This document shows positions 1-7,800 of a stretch of DNA of 15,657 nt, piece after piece. Made by a program: the position numbers and the translations under genes. Source of the stretch: DAOTWY01 sp003696565 (lineage in GTDB: Bacteria; Chloroflexota; Anaerolineae; Aggregatilineales; Phototrophicaceae); NCBI GenBank assembly GCA_034435635.1, contig DAOTWY010000158.1, positions 1 to 15,657 on the forward strand. Direction: 5' to 3'. The notes under the pieces are model-generated. The model did no database searches and was not told the DNA's origin. It saw only the letters and a program-made list of their open reading frames with translations. How positions within the stretch are numbered: the first letter of the stretch is position 1; each line of letters opens with the position of its first letter.

Positions 1-2
1 AA

Positions 3-1088
3 GATAGCAGTTCAAACCCGGTCACTGGCACGTTGACTTATGACAGCGGCACGCTCACCCATACCTTTACGCCAAGTGCAGCCTTAGCACCGGATACTTA
101 TACAGTCACGATCAGCGGCAATACCGATGATGCTGGTGGCGATGTGCAACAAGTCCCCACAAGCTGGTCATTCACGGTTGGCGCAGCAGATGTGACCCCA
201 CCCACCGCACCAACTGGTTTAGCCGCTGGCACCGTAACAGATACTTCCGTTGTCTTAACCTGGGATGCCCATCCGAACACCGACGGCGATTTAGCCGGGT
301 TCAATGTGTATCGTGATGGCGTGTTGATCGCGACAGTAACAGACCCGCTTGCAACAAGTTATACAGATGCAACCGCATCCGCTGGAACGAGCTATATCTA
401 TACTATCACCGCGGTAGACACATCTGGGAATGAATCCGCGGCATCAAACGCAGTCAACGTGACAACAAGCAATAGCACTACGGGTAGCACGCCCCCAATC
501 AGTGGCGAGTTGCCCCCTGTGTTCTGGCTTAATCTACAGATCGACCGCTCATTTGTGTTGGTGGGTGATACATTCGTGCTGACCATCACCATCACAAACC
601 CGCGCGGCGATGTGGTGAAAAACATCCGCGTTGAGACGATTATCCCACGTCTCTTGCGCATCATCGGCATGACATCCACGCACGGCACGCCAATTGCCAT
701 GAACACAAGCGGGCGTAGCATGGTATCTATCACTCACCCTGCTCGCGTGCTTAAGGTCAACCGGAATCAGCCACTTACACAAGATGATGACCGGACGATT
801 ACACTGGATATTGCCGAATTACAACCAGGGGAATCCGCTGTGATGACGATCACACTGGAGGTCCCAACAACGTTGAACCAAGACACGCTCAATATTCAAT
901 CTGATGTGTATGTCGATGGCAAAGTGATGCAAAGCCTGACGCAGCCCTTAATCGTGGTTCGTCAGTTGCCTGCCACGGGAGAAACACCTTGGTGGCGGGG
1001 ATTCGCCCTTATGGGGTCTGCTGTTACCTTGTTCATATCCATCACCGGTGTGACACTAGCATTGAGGCGGCGGATTCTTGTCAAATAA
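3..1088 (+). CDS. 3' end of LPXTG-anchored surface protein (Ig-like, FN3, DUF11-like domains)
   Basis: Partial gene: the reading frame is open to the left edge with no stop, so the TTG at 33 is not a real start. The visible protein begins inside a Big_5-like Ig domain (to about nt 176, ending in a WSFTV strand), followed by a fibronectin type III domain (about nt 193-465, with TPPTAPTGL, LTWDA, YRDG and YTITAVDTSGNES). A DUF11/CARDB-like beta domain follows (about nt 520-950, with VGDTFVLTITITNP). The C terminus is a classical sortase signal: LPATG (nt 966-980), then ETPWW, a hydrophobic segment to about nt 1064, and a basic tail RRRILVK. In known families such a protein is secreted, cut after Thr by sortase and linked to the cell envelope. 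An adhesin or matrix-like role is inferred. No sortase gene lies in the window. Confidence 0.85.
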   Translation, partial: DSSSNPVTGTLTYDSGTLTHTFTPSAALAPDTYTVTISGNTDDAGGDVQQVPTSWSFTVGAADVTPPTAPTGLAAGTVTDTSVVLTWDAHPNTDGDLAGFNVYRDGVLIATVTDPLATSYTDATASAGTSYIYTITAVDTSGNESAASNAVNVTTSNSTTGSTPPISGELPPVFWLNLQIDRSFVLVGDTFVLTITITNPRGDVVKNIRVETIIPRLLRIIGMTSTHGTPIAMNTSGRSMVSITHPARVLKVNRNQPLTQDDDRTITLDIAELQPGESAVMTITLEVPTTLNQDTLNIQSDVYVDGKVMQSLTQPLIVVRQLPATGETPWWRGFALMGSAVTLFISITGVTLALRRRILVK

Positions 1089-1100
1089 TATCTAATTAGC

Positions 1101-1135
1101 AAAGCGGGAGGCACATCACATCCTCCCGCTTTTTT
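1101..1135 (+). terminator. Intrinsic terminator of the surface-protein gene
   Basis: A perfect 11-bp stem (1101-1111 with 1122-1132, core GCGGGAGG) encloses a 10-nt loop and runs into a T tract at 1130-1135. It lies 13 nt after the stop codon at 1086-1088. The minus-strand side has only three T residues, so it acts mainly on plus-strand transcripts. It also separates this gene from the convergent regulator that ends at 1163. Confidence 0.9.
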
Positions 1136-1162
1136 ATAACAATCCCCCTATTTTTTAGCTAT

Positions 1163-4100
1163 TCAGTTAAATAACATATCCAAATCCACGGGCTTCATAA
1201 GCAGTTTTTTCACTTGTTCTTTACCAAGTGCCAGGGTGATCTTATCACGATAATCTATCGCCTCTTCACGGATAGCACTTTCGGTAGAATCATGTTGAAT
1301 CACAAAATCAATCAACCGGAGTGCATTTTCAGATTGCCCAAGCATGTAGTACAGTTCCCCAAGATAACATATCGCCGTTAACCAATTGACTGTCAGCTGA
1401 TATTGATTGGCTAGGTGAATGTTGGACTTCAATAAGATATGGGCTTCTTCAATTTGCTGCGTTGCCAACAAATATTTGACAAGCATATTGTTGCCCACAA
1501 CCACGCCATAATAATTCTTAGCTGCTTCAAACGCGGGAACAGCTTGTAAAATCAGGCTTTTTGCACGGTCATACTGTGCCATATCAAGCAAGACATTACT
1601 CAAGTTAATCTTCAAGTAATTACTGAACATCTCCATATTGAGCTTTTGGCTGAGCTGTAAAGCCTGTTCTAGCGCATCGATCGCATCCTGATAAGTTTTA
1701 CGATAATAAGCGTTTGTGCCATATTCCAACAAAGCATACATCAATGTCTCGTCCAATTGGAGCTGTTCCGCCAGGGCAATCGCCTCTTGTAAGATGATCT
1801 GCGCTTGTTCATATTCGCTGGTACGATTATAAATACTTGCCAGTATCGTTTGTGAGCGGATGAGTTGATTTTTAAAGTCGAACTGCTTATATAAGGCAAC
1901 CGATTTTTGCCCAGCAACTAGTGCATCGTCATAGTTACCCTGATAGATATATAAACGAGAAAGCGTGCGATAAATCGGCGCAAGCTCAAAAATATCCCCT
2001 AACGGTCTTAATAAATTAAGTGCTTGTTGTGCGTCTAAAATTGCTTCATCTGTTAAGCCAATGTGTGTTTTAATCTCCGCAAAGGCACGTAAAACCATCC
2101 CCTTTTCCAAAGGTAGATTTAACTCATCAAAGATTTCAAGGGCTTTTTGCGCATAGCTCAATGCCTGCTGATGATCCTGATTATATAACACGTGATACAA
2201 CTGAATATAAGCAGATGCTAGTTCATAAGGAAACATTCTCGCCTGTTCCAGCACCTGAAGAAGAAGCGTTTTAGCTAGTGAATAATCCCCCAAAAGGCGC
2301 GCAAACCTACCCCAATAGATTTTAGCCCGTACACTTAACAAATCATGATGCGGTTTAGCATGACTAAACTGTTGAAAAATCATCAACGCTTCTTGATAAT
2401 AACCTTGTATATCATAGAAGAGTGCAAGGGTGGGCAAAGCGTCTAGCATAAGATGCGCTTGTTGATGTTCAAGGGCAAGCATACATGCTGCACGGATCGA
2501 ATTAAACTCGAGTTGTAAGCTGTTTTTAGCAGCTAACATCCCCTCCCCTCTTAACTCCGGCAGATGATCTACCAATAATTGATTGACATAACGGATAAAA
2601 GCCAACACAACTGTCATATATTGCTCAGGCGATTGGCGTAATTTATTTAATGCAAACTGACGAATCAGTATATGCAAGTCATAGAGTCCTTGTGCATTGC
2701 GTTTGATTAAGCCTTGCGCCGCCAAGGTTGCTAACGATGATATACGGACATCCGCCACAGCTTTAGCCGCAGGATAACTAAAATTACCAGAGAAGATCGC
2801 CATACTTGCTAAAGCTTGTTGATTAGTGCTATTTAAGAGTCTCCATGAATACTCGAAGTTATCTTGCAGGCTACGTTGGCGTTCTGGAATGTCATGCCAA
2901 TTTGTCTCTAACGCCTCTTTATTTTGTTGAACTTCTTGCAAAATTTCGGGCAAGCTCAACACACTAACCCAGGTAGCGGCTAATTCAATCGCAAGGGGAA
3001 GCCCTGCTAATTGTTCACAAATTTGTTGAATGATCTCTGATTGATTCAGTTCAAAGCGTTGTTCCACCCGTAAGGCACTATCAAGAAATAACTGCTCCGC
3101 CCCCTCAGTCATACGATCTACGGTAAACACCCATTCTGCTTTTAGATTAAGTGGTATGCGTGAGGTAATTAATAACTTGACGGTAGATACCTGTTGTAAG
3201 ATTTGTTCTACCAAAGAAACATGCTCAAGCAAATGCTCAAAGTTATCTAAAATGAGCAACAGTTGCTTGGATGATAAATAAGTGAACAATTGTGTTTCTT
3301 GCAAATCTCCCTCAACAAACTGGAATCCGATGGCATCTGCGATTTTGGTGAGGATAGCATAACGATTAAATACCCCCACTAACGGCACAAAGAAGATTCC
3401 ATCTGGGAAAAAAGCAAATACCTGGCGCGCCGTATGACATGCTAGGCGTGTTTTTCCAGAGCCACCTAACCCTGTAAGAGTCAATAAGCGACAATCATCA
3501 TTTTTAAGGTTAGCGATTAACTGTGCCACTTCATCACTCCGCCCCCGAAACGGATTCGGCTGTGGTGGTAAGTTATGAGGAGTTGTTGGGGTAATCTCGT
3601 CATAATAAATAATCGGGAATGAGGGCAAAATGCCGTCTTTAAGGTCTTGATAAAGTTGATTGGTTTCATCGGATGGCTCAACCCCAAGTTCATCCAACAA
3701 AATTTGTTGGCAAGTAAGATATTGTTGCAGCGCACCCGTTTTATTACCAGTCCACGCCTGCAAGCACATCATGTAACGATGTGCTTCTTCATTAAAGAGG
3801 TCTAGACCCAGCCAACGCTGCCCATATTGCATTGCTGCATCCAATTGTTGTAAAGCAGAATACCCTAAAACCAGCTTCCGCAAAACTTGTTGATAACTTA
3901 AGCGCAACATCTCTGTTTGCATCAACTGCCAATCTTCAAACTCTGCCACATTAGGGACAGTAAAGCCGGCAAGAAAATCATCAGTATATAACTGATAAGC
4001 CGCTTCATAATGTGGCAAACACGCCATACAAACTTCATCTGGATGATGTTGATGGGTTAGCGGGATTTGTACGGCTGTTTGAAACGCCAAGACATCTAAC

Positions 4101-4381
4101 CAGATCGGTTTTTCTGGGGAGATTCGGATTGTATCACGATCAACCACTAACCAATCATCGCCAATTGCTTTGTTAATTGCACAAAGCGAAACACGCAAAT
4201 CTGCCCTGGCACGCTCTGGATCATAATCGCTCCACAACAAATTTGATAATGCATCTCGCGAGATTGGTTGATCTCGCATCGCCAGATAGCAAAATAAAGC
4301 CAGTGCCTTGCGCCGACTAATTTTGATAGGTTTGTCATATAAGCTGATACGTGGCGTGCCAAAAAGAAAAATTTTGAGCAT
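1163..4381 (-). CDS. SARP/BTAD-type STAND transcriptional regulator with NB-ARC ATPase and TPR array
   Basis: A 1072-residue cytoplasmic regulator. Domains in order: OmpR-like winged helix (about 1-95, starting MLKIFLFGTPRI, with the typical SRRKALALFCYLA and LLW...ARADLRVSL segments); bacterial transcriptional activator domain BTAD (about 115-245, with HYEAAYQLYTDDFLAGF and LDELGVEPS); an NB-ARC-type STAND ATPase with Walker A GLGGSGKT (304-311), Walker B LLLILDN (Asp379) and GLPLA (about 460-464); then a long C-terminal TPR-rich sensor region (about 600-1050). Proteins of this class are held inactive until a ligand binds the repeats, then oligomerise with ATP and activate promoters. The ligand here is unknown. 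The start is the ATG at 4381, because MLKIF is where the family begins; an upstream TTG (4399) would add six residues. GAGGG lies only 3 nt from the ATG, which is short. It is divergent from the secreted-protein operon, which it may control (inference). Confidence 0.92.
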   Translation of the reverse strand: MLKIFLFGTPRISLYDKPIKISRRKALALFCYLAMRDQPISRDALSNLLWSDYDPERARADLRVSLCAINKAIGDDWLVVDRDTIRISPEKPIWLDVLAFQTAVQIPLTHQHHPDEVCMACLPHYEAAYQLYTDDFLAGFTVPNVAEFEDWQLMQTEMLRLSYQQVLRKLVLGYSALQQLDAAMQYGQRWLGLDLFNEEAHRYMMCLQAWTGNKTGALQQYLTCQQILLDELGVEPSDETNQLYQDLKDGILPSFPIIYYDEITPTTPHNLPPQPNPFRGRSDEVAQLIANLKNDDCRLLTLTGLGGSGKTRLACHTARQVFAFFPDGIFFVPLVGVFNRYAILTKIADAIGFQFVEGDLQETQLFTYLSSKQLLLILDNFEHLLEHVSLVEQILQQVSTVKLLITSRIPLNLKAEWVFTVDRMTEGAEQLFLDSALRVEQRFELNQSEIIQQICEQLAGLPLAIELAATWVSVLSLPEILQEVQQNKEALETNWHDIPERQRSLQDNFEYSWRLLNSTNQQALASMAIFSGNFSYPAAKAVADVRISSLATLAAQGLIKRNAQGLYDLHILIRQFALNKLRQSPEQYMTVVLAFIRYVNQLLVDHLPELRGEGMLAAKNSLQLEFNSIRAACMLALEHQQAHLMLDALPTLALFYDIQGYYQEALMIFQQFSHAKPHHDLLSVRAKIYWGRFARLLGDYSLAKTLLLQVLEQARMFPYELASAYIQLYHVLYNQDHQQALSYAQKALEIFDELNLPLEKGMVLRAFAEIKTHIGLTDEAILDAQQALNLLRPLGDIFELAPIYRTLSRLYIYQGNYDDALVAGQKSVALYKQFDFKNQLIRSQTILASIYNRTSEYEQAQIILQEAIALAEQLQLDETLMYALLEYGTNAYYRKTYQDAIDALEQALQLSQKLNMEMFSNYLKINLSNVLLDMAQYDRAKSLILQAVPAFEAAKNYYGVVVGNNMLVKYLLATQQIEEAHILLKSNIHLANQYQLTVNWLTAICYLGELYYMLGQSENALRLIDFVIQHDSTESAIREEAIDYRDKITLALGKEQVKKLLMKPVDLDMLFN

Positions 4382-4513
4382 ATACCCTCGATTATGCAAC
4401 GTTTTTGTAACAAGAACGCTATATAGTTATCAACAATAAAAGATACTCAAATACATGAGACCCGTTTTAACTACAGTATATCTTAAAAAACAAATGGGAA
4501 AGGACCTCATCTC
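4382..4513. promoter_or_regulatory. Divergent intergenic region between STAND regulator and secreted-protein operon
   Basis: This 132-bp AT-rich gap must carry the promoters of both the minus-strand regulator and the plus-strand operon, plus any binding site of the regulator. For the operon, TATATC/TATCTT at 4477-4484 could serve as a -10, but I see no convincing -35, which would fit a promoter needing an activator. The ribosome binding site of the first operon gene (GGGAAAGGA, 4496-4504) sits 9 nt before its ATG. I could not identify clear heptameric direct repeats of the SARP type. Confidence 0.5.
4404..4433 (-). promoter_or_regulatory. Possible promoter of the STAND regulator
   Basis: On the minus strand TTGATA (4433-4428) and TACAAA (4409-4404) are separated by 18 nt. 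The -35 is good, the -10 is weak (4 of 6). Transcription would start near 4397, which would exclude the TTG at 4399 as a start codon and favour the ATG at 4381. This is a pattern match only. Confidence 0.3.
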
Positions 4514-6319
4514 ATGCGGCGTTTAATCTTATTTATCTTGATACTTTTTATTTGGTATCCAGTCAAAGCACAAACCGAGACCTGGTTTGCTTGGACGTAT
4601 GATGATCTTAACGGAGAGATGATTCAGCTTGATTCCACAGGTTTTACACGTAAAAGTGTTATTTTACCGACCATCTCCGGTTATACCTATCCTTATAACG
4701 TTGCTGTTGCGCCACAAGGTGACCGCGTCGGATACACGCTCAGCGGTAATACAGGTGATCTCATTTTTACCGTGTTTGATTTAGTGAGCAACGTCAACCT
4801 GATGTCTTATCGGGTACCGTTATCTGGTGCGTCGGATAGTTTGACTTATGCGGCTCCGTCAGAAATCTTCTCACAAGATGGCTCTCAAGTGGCGTTTGCC
4901 TATGCCACACCAACCGAATGGACGCTCTTGGTGTTAGATATGTCTGGGCAGATAATCCAACAGACTAGCCGCGCTAACACCAGTGAAATCCCAGTGCCGA
5001 TGTGGTTCGACGGTAATATTGTGCATGTTGTGATGATGCCATTGGCGGCGGGCGGGTTCGCCAGTTTAAGCAGCGCACAGTGGGATATTACCACCAACAC
5101 ACTCCAACCTACTGATCGGTTTCCTACTATCATGGCTGATCTTGAGCCGCGCACCGGTGAAATCATTTACCCAATGTTAGATACACAATTTAGAGATCGT
5201 TCCGCTGATATGTTTGGCATGGGGTTTCATCAAAACAGTGTGCAAGTGGCGTTACCCAACAGTGTTCCGTTTCCTTTTTATGTGGATGAAAATAACAATA
5301 TCGATTCAGCATACTTTATCCAAAACGGTGAACGTATTCTGTTACAAGTGACCCAAATTGACGGTGATTCGTATGGCGCGTTAACCATTATTGAACGTGA
5401 TGGGGTATATGCTGGGTTACTACCTTATGAAAATTTATGGATTGACAAGATCATCGGCGTGGGGGATGGGTTTATCTTCAGCGCAGCGACCACAGAATTA
5501 GAGCGTTTTTTCCCTACGTTGCGTGGGGTAAATAGTACAGCGGTGGTTTATGTGCCAACAACAACCCAAATTCAAGGCAATATCGGTCAAGTTATCTTTA
5601 CGGGGATCAGCGGCACAACCGCGCGCTTGGTATGGGCACAAGACCTTGTTAACCGTCCATTGCCCAACACCGCCGCCTGGAGACCCGTTGGGATTGTTTC
5701 ACCCAATCCACCATCTAATAATGTCAGCGTCGGCATGAGCGATCAATTAATGATTGGCGGTATGGCGCGGGTCACACTTGAAGGTGACGGGTTAAACTTG
5801 CGCACTAGTCCATCCATAAATGCCCCAGCGGTCACACAGTTAAACGCATTAGATATTCTGAATGTCATTGGTGGACCACAAACCGCAGATGGCTTTGTAT
5901 GGTGGCAAGTTTCTGATGGCAATGTCTCTGGATGGGCGGCTGGTGGTGACCTCAGTGAATTGTGGCTAGAAGTTTATACCGGCGGCACATTACCACCACC
6001 AATGACAAGCACCGATTATCCGGCGTTGACTTCGCCACAAGATGGCGATGCGATATACGCTTTCCAGGTCAGTTTTAATGGACAGCCGTTGCCGCTGCTA
6101 TTTCAATGGCAAGCCGTCCCGAATGCGCTGGAATATGTGTTAGAGTTTGAACAATGTGACGCAACGACCGGAACATGCACCCCTATCATGGCATTTTATA
6201 CGCCGTTGACAGAATACAGTGTTAATCTATTTGATTTTGGTTATGGGTTGTATCGTTGGCGTGTGGTAGTCACTGGCGGTGGCGCAAGCGAATGGCGATA
6301 TTTCACGTTTGAGCAGTAA
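4514..6319 (+). CDS. Secreted beta-propeller-like protein with SH3b domain and C-terminal FN3-like module
   Basis: A 601-residue exported protein of unknown function. An N-terminal signal peptide (hydrophobic core LILFILILFIW, likely cut after AQ near residue 20) precedes a beta-rich region to about residue 400. That region contains WD40-like/TolB-type blade sequences such as SQDGSQVAFAY. A bacterial SH3 (SH3b) domain follows at about 416-480, recognisable from VTLEGDGLNLRTSPS, VWWQVSDG and GWAAGGDL; such domains often bind cell-wall or surface polymers. The last 100 residues (FQWQAVPNALEYVLEFEQC ... YRWRVVVTGG) look like an FN3-type ligand-binding module. The ATG at 4514 has a good Shine-Dalgarno sequence (AAGGA, 9 nt upstream). 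It is the first gene of the five-gene secreted operon. Domain calls rest on motifs, so the propeller assignment is only moderate. Confidence 0.8.
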   Translation: MRRLILFILILFIWYPVKAQTETWFAWTYDDLNGEMIQLDSTGFTRKSVILPTISGYTYPYNVAVAPQGDRVGYTLSGNTGDLIFTVFDLVSNVNLMSYRVPLSGASDSLTYAAPSEIFSQDGSQVAFAYATPTEWTLLVLDMSGQIIQQTSRANTSEIPVPMWFDGNIVHVVMMPLAAGGFASLSSAQWDITTNTLQPTDRFPTIMADLEPRTGEIIYPMLDTQFRDRSADMFGMGFHQNSVQVALPNSVPFPFYVDENNNIDSAYFIQNGERILLQVTQIDGDSYGALTIIERDGVYAGLLPYENLWIDKIIGVGDGFIFSAATTELERFFPTLRGVNSTAVVYVPTTTQIQGNIGQVIFTGISGTTARLVWAQDLVNRPLPNTAAWRPVGIVSPNPPSNNVSVGMSDQLMIGGMARVTLEGDGLNLRTSPSINAPAVTQLNALDILNVIGGPQTADGFVWWQVSDGNVSGWAAGGDLSELWLEVYTGGTLPPPMTSTDYPALTSPQDGDAIYAFQVSFNGQPLPLLFQWQAVPNALEYVLEFEQCDATTGTCTPIMAFYTPLTEYSVNLFDFGYGLYRWRVVVTGGGASEWRYFTFEQ

Positions 6320-6339
6320 ATTTTTAATCACTATATACT
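6309..6339 (+). promoter_or_regulatory. Possible internal promoter before the second operon gene
   Basis: TTGAGC (6309-6314) and TATATA (6332-6337) are separated by 17 nt, with TATACT at 6334-6339 as an alternative -10. It falls across the end of the first gene and the 52-bp gap after it. No terminator is seen in that gap, so readthrough from the first promoter is equally possible. Confidence 0.28.
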
Positions 6340-6371
6340 ATAAAAATCTACAACATACGCTAGGGGTTTCT

Positions 6372-7796
6372 ATGAGCAAACATAAAGTTTATATTGCAAT
6401 ATTGGTCGTTTTGGTGCTAGCTGGTTCAATCACTGCGCAAGGCACAATACCATCAATCACCGCTGTTTATTATGAAAATGGCAGTGTGATGGTGTATCAG
6501 CAATCCCGCGATGAGACTATTACGCTTTTAACTGCGGATGAAATCCCTGAAGGAGCGTATGTCAATGCTAGTCTCGCACCAGATTCATCTTATGTCGGTG
6601 TGATTGTGGAACAAATATCAATCAATATTTTCTCATATCCTGAGAATTTATCGGGTCAAACTATTGAAACAGCGGATTTAACCAATAAGCTCTATCTATT
6701 TAGCTTACCTTCTGGGGAAAAAATTCTGGAACGTAACACACTAACAGACGATTTTGTGATCGAATTTTTTATGCCTGGCGTACTTCTTGAACCAATTTTG
6801 GAGAGCAACATCGGGGTAAGCTGGTCACCAAATTCCAGCCGTGCCGCCTGGATAGAAGGAACCCCACATACTGGTGAACATAATGGCTTTGGACAGTTAG
6901 TCATCTTTAACACATCAGACAGCAGCGTAACCGAACTCGGTGCGCACGACGGCACCCCTTATGATTTATATTGGTCACCGGATGGGCAATATGCTGTGTA
7001 TCAAGCTGTCACCAATTTCGGTACAGGTGCAGGAATCAGCACATCAGGGAGTTATGTTCTGTTGCCGGATAACACCACACGCCCCTTACCACTGCCAGAA
7101 AGAGAAAATGTTTCTTCAAAAACAATCTCACCACATGGTTGGTTAAGCGAAACACAATTTGTTTTTTCGATGTTCTCACCATATGACGGAGCAGCCGGAT
7201 TATCTGTTTACGACGTATCCACTGACACACAGGTAGACATTGTTCCCTTTGATGTGGAGTTGACATATAGTGGAACAACTATTCAACCCAAAACAGGGCA
7301 AATCGTAGCCACATTTGCCGGTTATCAAATTTTGGACGATGTTCATCCAGGTACATATCTTTTCCGTAGTATCACCAGTGCACCGGAATTGATCTATCAA
7401 GACGAGACAAATGAGGGAGCAGATCGTGCGGCATTTATCTCATCCGACATGGTTTATCTGTATACCTATGATCCAGATATGCCTTATCACGCGATCTATA
7501 ACACCACAACAAATGAGATCACACCAGAACCAAGGATAACGGATTATGCGTACACCACATCACACGGGGCGATATTCACCTATAACGATGGTGGTGTCAC
7601 GATGATACACCCACTTTCCGAAGATGATTTACCCGTGGAATTACCTGGTGTCACCCCAGATACTCTAACTTGGTTAAGTGATACTGTTTTTGTCAGTTAT
7701 AGTGATACGATGATTCATATCGCCACAACAATGGGAGATTTATATACCATTGCCCTCCCCAATGCTACGACAATTTTTGACGTGAAAGGTGAATAA
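6372..7796 (+). CDS. Secreted WD40/TolB-like beta-propeller protein
   Basis: A 474-residue exported protein with no confident specific name. The signal peptide is MSKHK followed by a hydrophobic stretch and a likely cut after ITAQ (near residue 22). The rest is built of short beta-strand repeats typical of PD40/TolB propellers: LAPDSSYVGVI, WSPNSSRAAW (from Trp151) and WSPDGQYAVY (from Trp201), with more degenerate repeats to the end. Such propellers usually serve as interaction platforms or bind peptides and glycans; no catalytic motif is visible. The frame extends upstream to 6279, inside the previous gene, but the ATG at 6372 has AGGGG 5 nt before it and opens the signal peptide, so it is preferred. 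The next gene's ribosome binding site lies within its last codons. Confidence 0.82.
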   Translation: MSKHKVYIAILVVLVLAGSITAQGTIPSITAVYYENGSVMVYQQSRDETITLLTADEIPEGAYVNASLAPDSSYVGVIVEQISINIFSYPENLSGQTIETADLTNKLYLFSLPSGEKILERNTLTDDFVIEFFMPGVLLEPILESNIGVSWSPNSSRAAWIEGTPHTGEHNGFGQLVIFNTSDSSVTELGAHDGTPYDLYWSPDGQYAVYQAVTNFGTGAGISTSGSYVLLPDNTTRPLPLPERENVSSKTISPHGWLSETQFVFSMFSPYDGAAGLSVYDVSTDTQVDIVPFDVELTYSGTTIQPKTGQIVATFAGYQILDDVHPGTYLFRSITSAPELIYQDETNEGADRAAFISSDMVYLYTYDPDMPYHAIYNTTTNEITPEPRITDYAYTTSHGAIFTYNDGGVTMIHPLSEDDLPVELPGVTPDTLTWLSDTVFVSYSDTMIHIATTMGDLYTIALPNATTIFDVKGE

Positions 7797-7800
7797 TATA

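Noticed and set aside
398..782. Antisense reading frames within the surface-protein gene, and similar frames inside other genes
   Set aside because: They lack ribosome binding sites and recognisable domains and lie wholly inside well-supported genes on the other strand or in another frame.
33..1088. Complete gene starting at TTG 33
   Set aside because: The frame is open to position 3 and the upstream codons continue an Ig-like beta-strand pattern, so this is the 3' part of a longer gene.
1163..4381. STAND-ATPase defence system paired with the caspase-clan C11 protease
   Set aside because: The NB-ARC protein starts with a DNA-binding winged helix plus BTAD, and the C11 protease has a signal peptide, so the two would act in different compartments; a regulator role fits better.
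4419..4426. CTATATAG palindrome as an operator
   Set aside because: Only 8 bp, AT-rich and without a second copy; expected by chance in this region.
6279..6371. N-terminal extension of the second propeller gene
   Set aside because: It would overlap the previous gene and bury the signal peptide; the ATG at 6372 has a good ribosome binding site.
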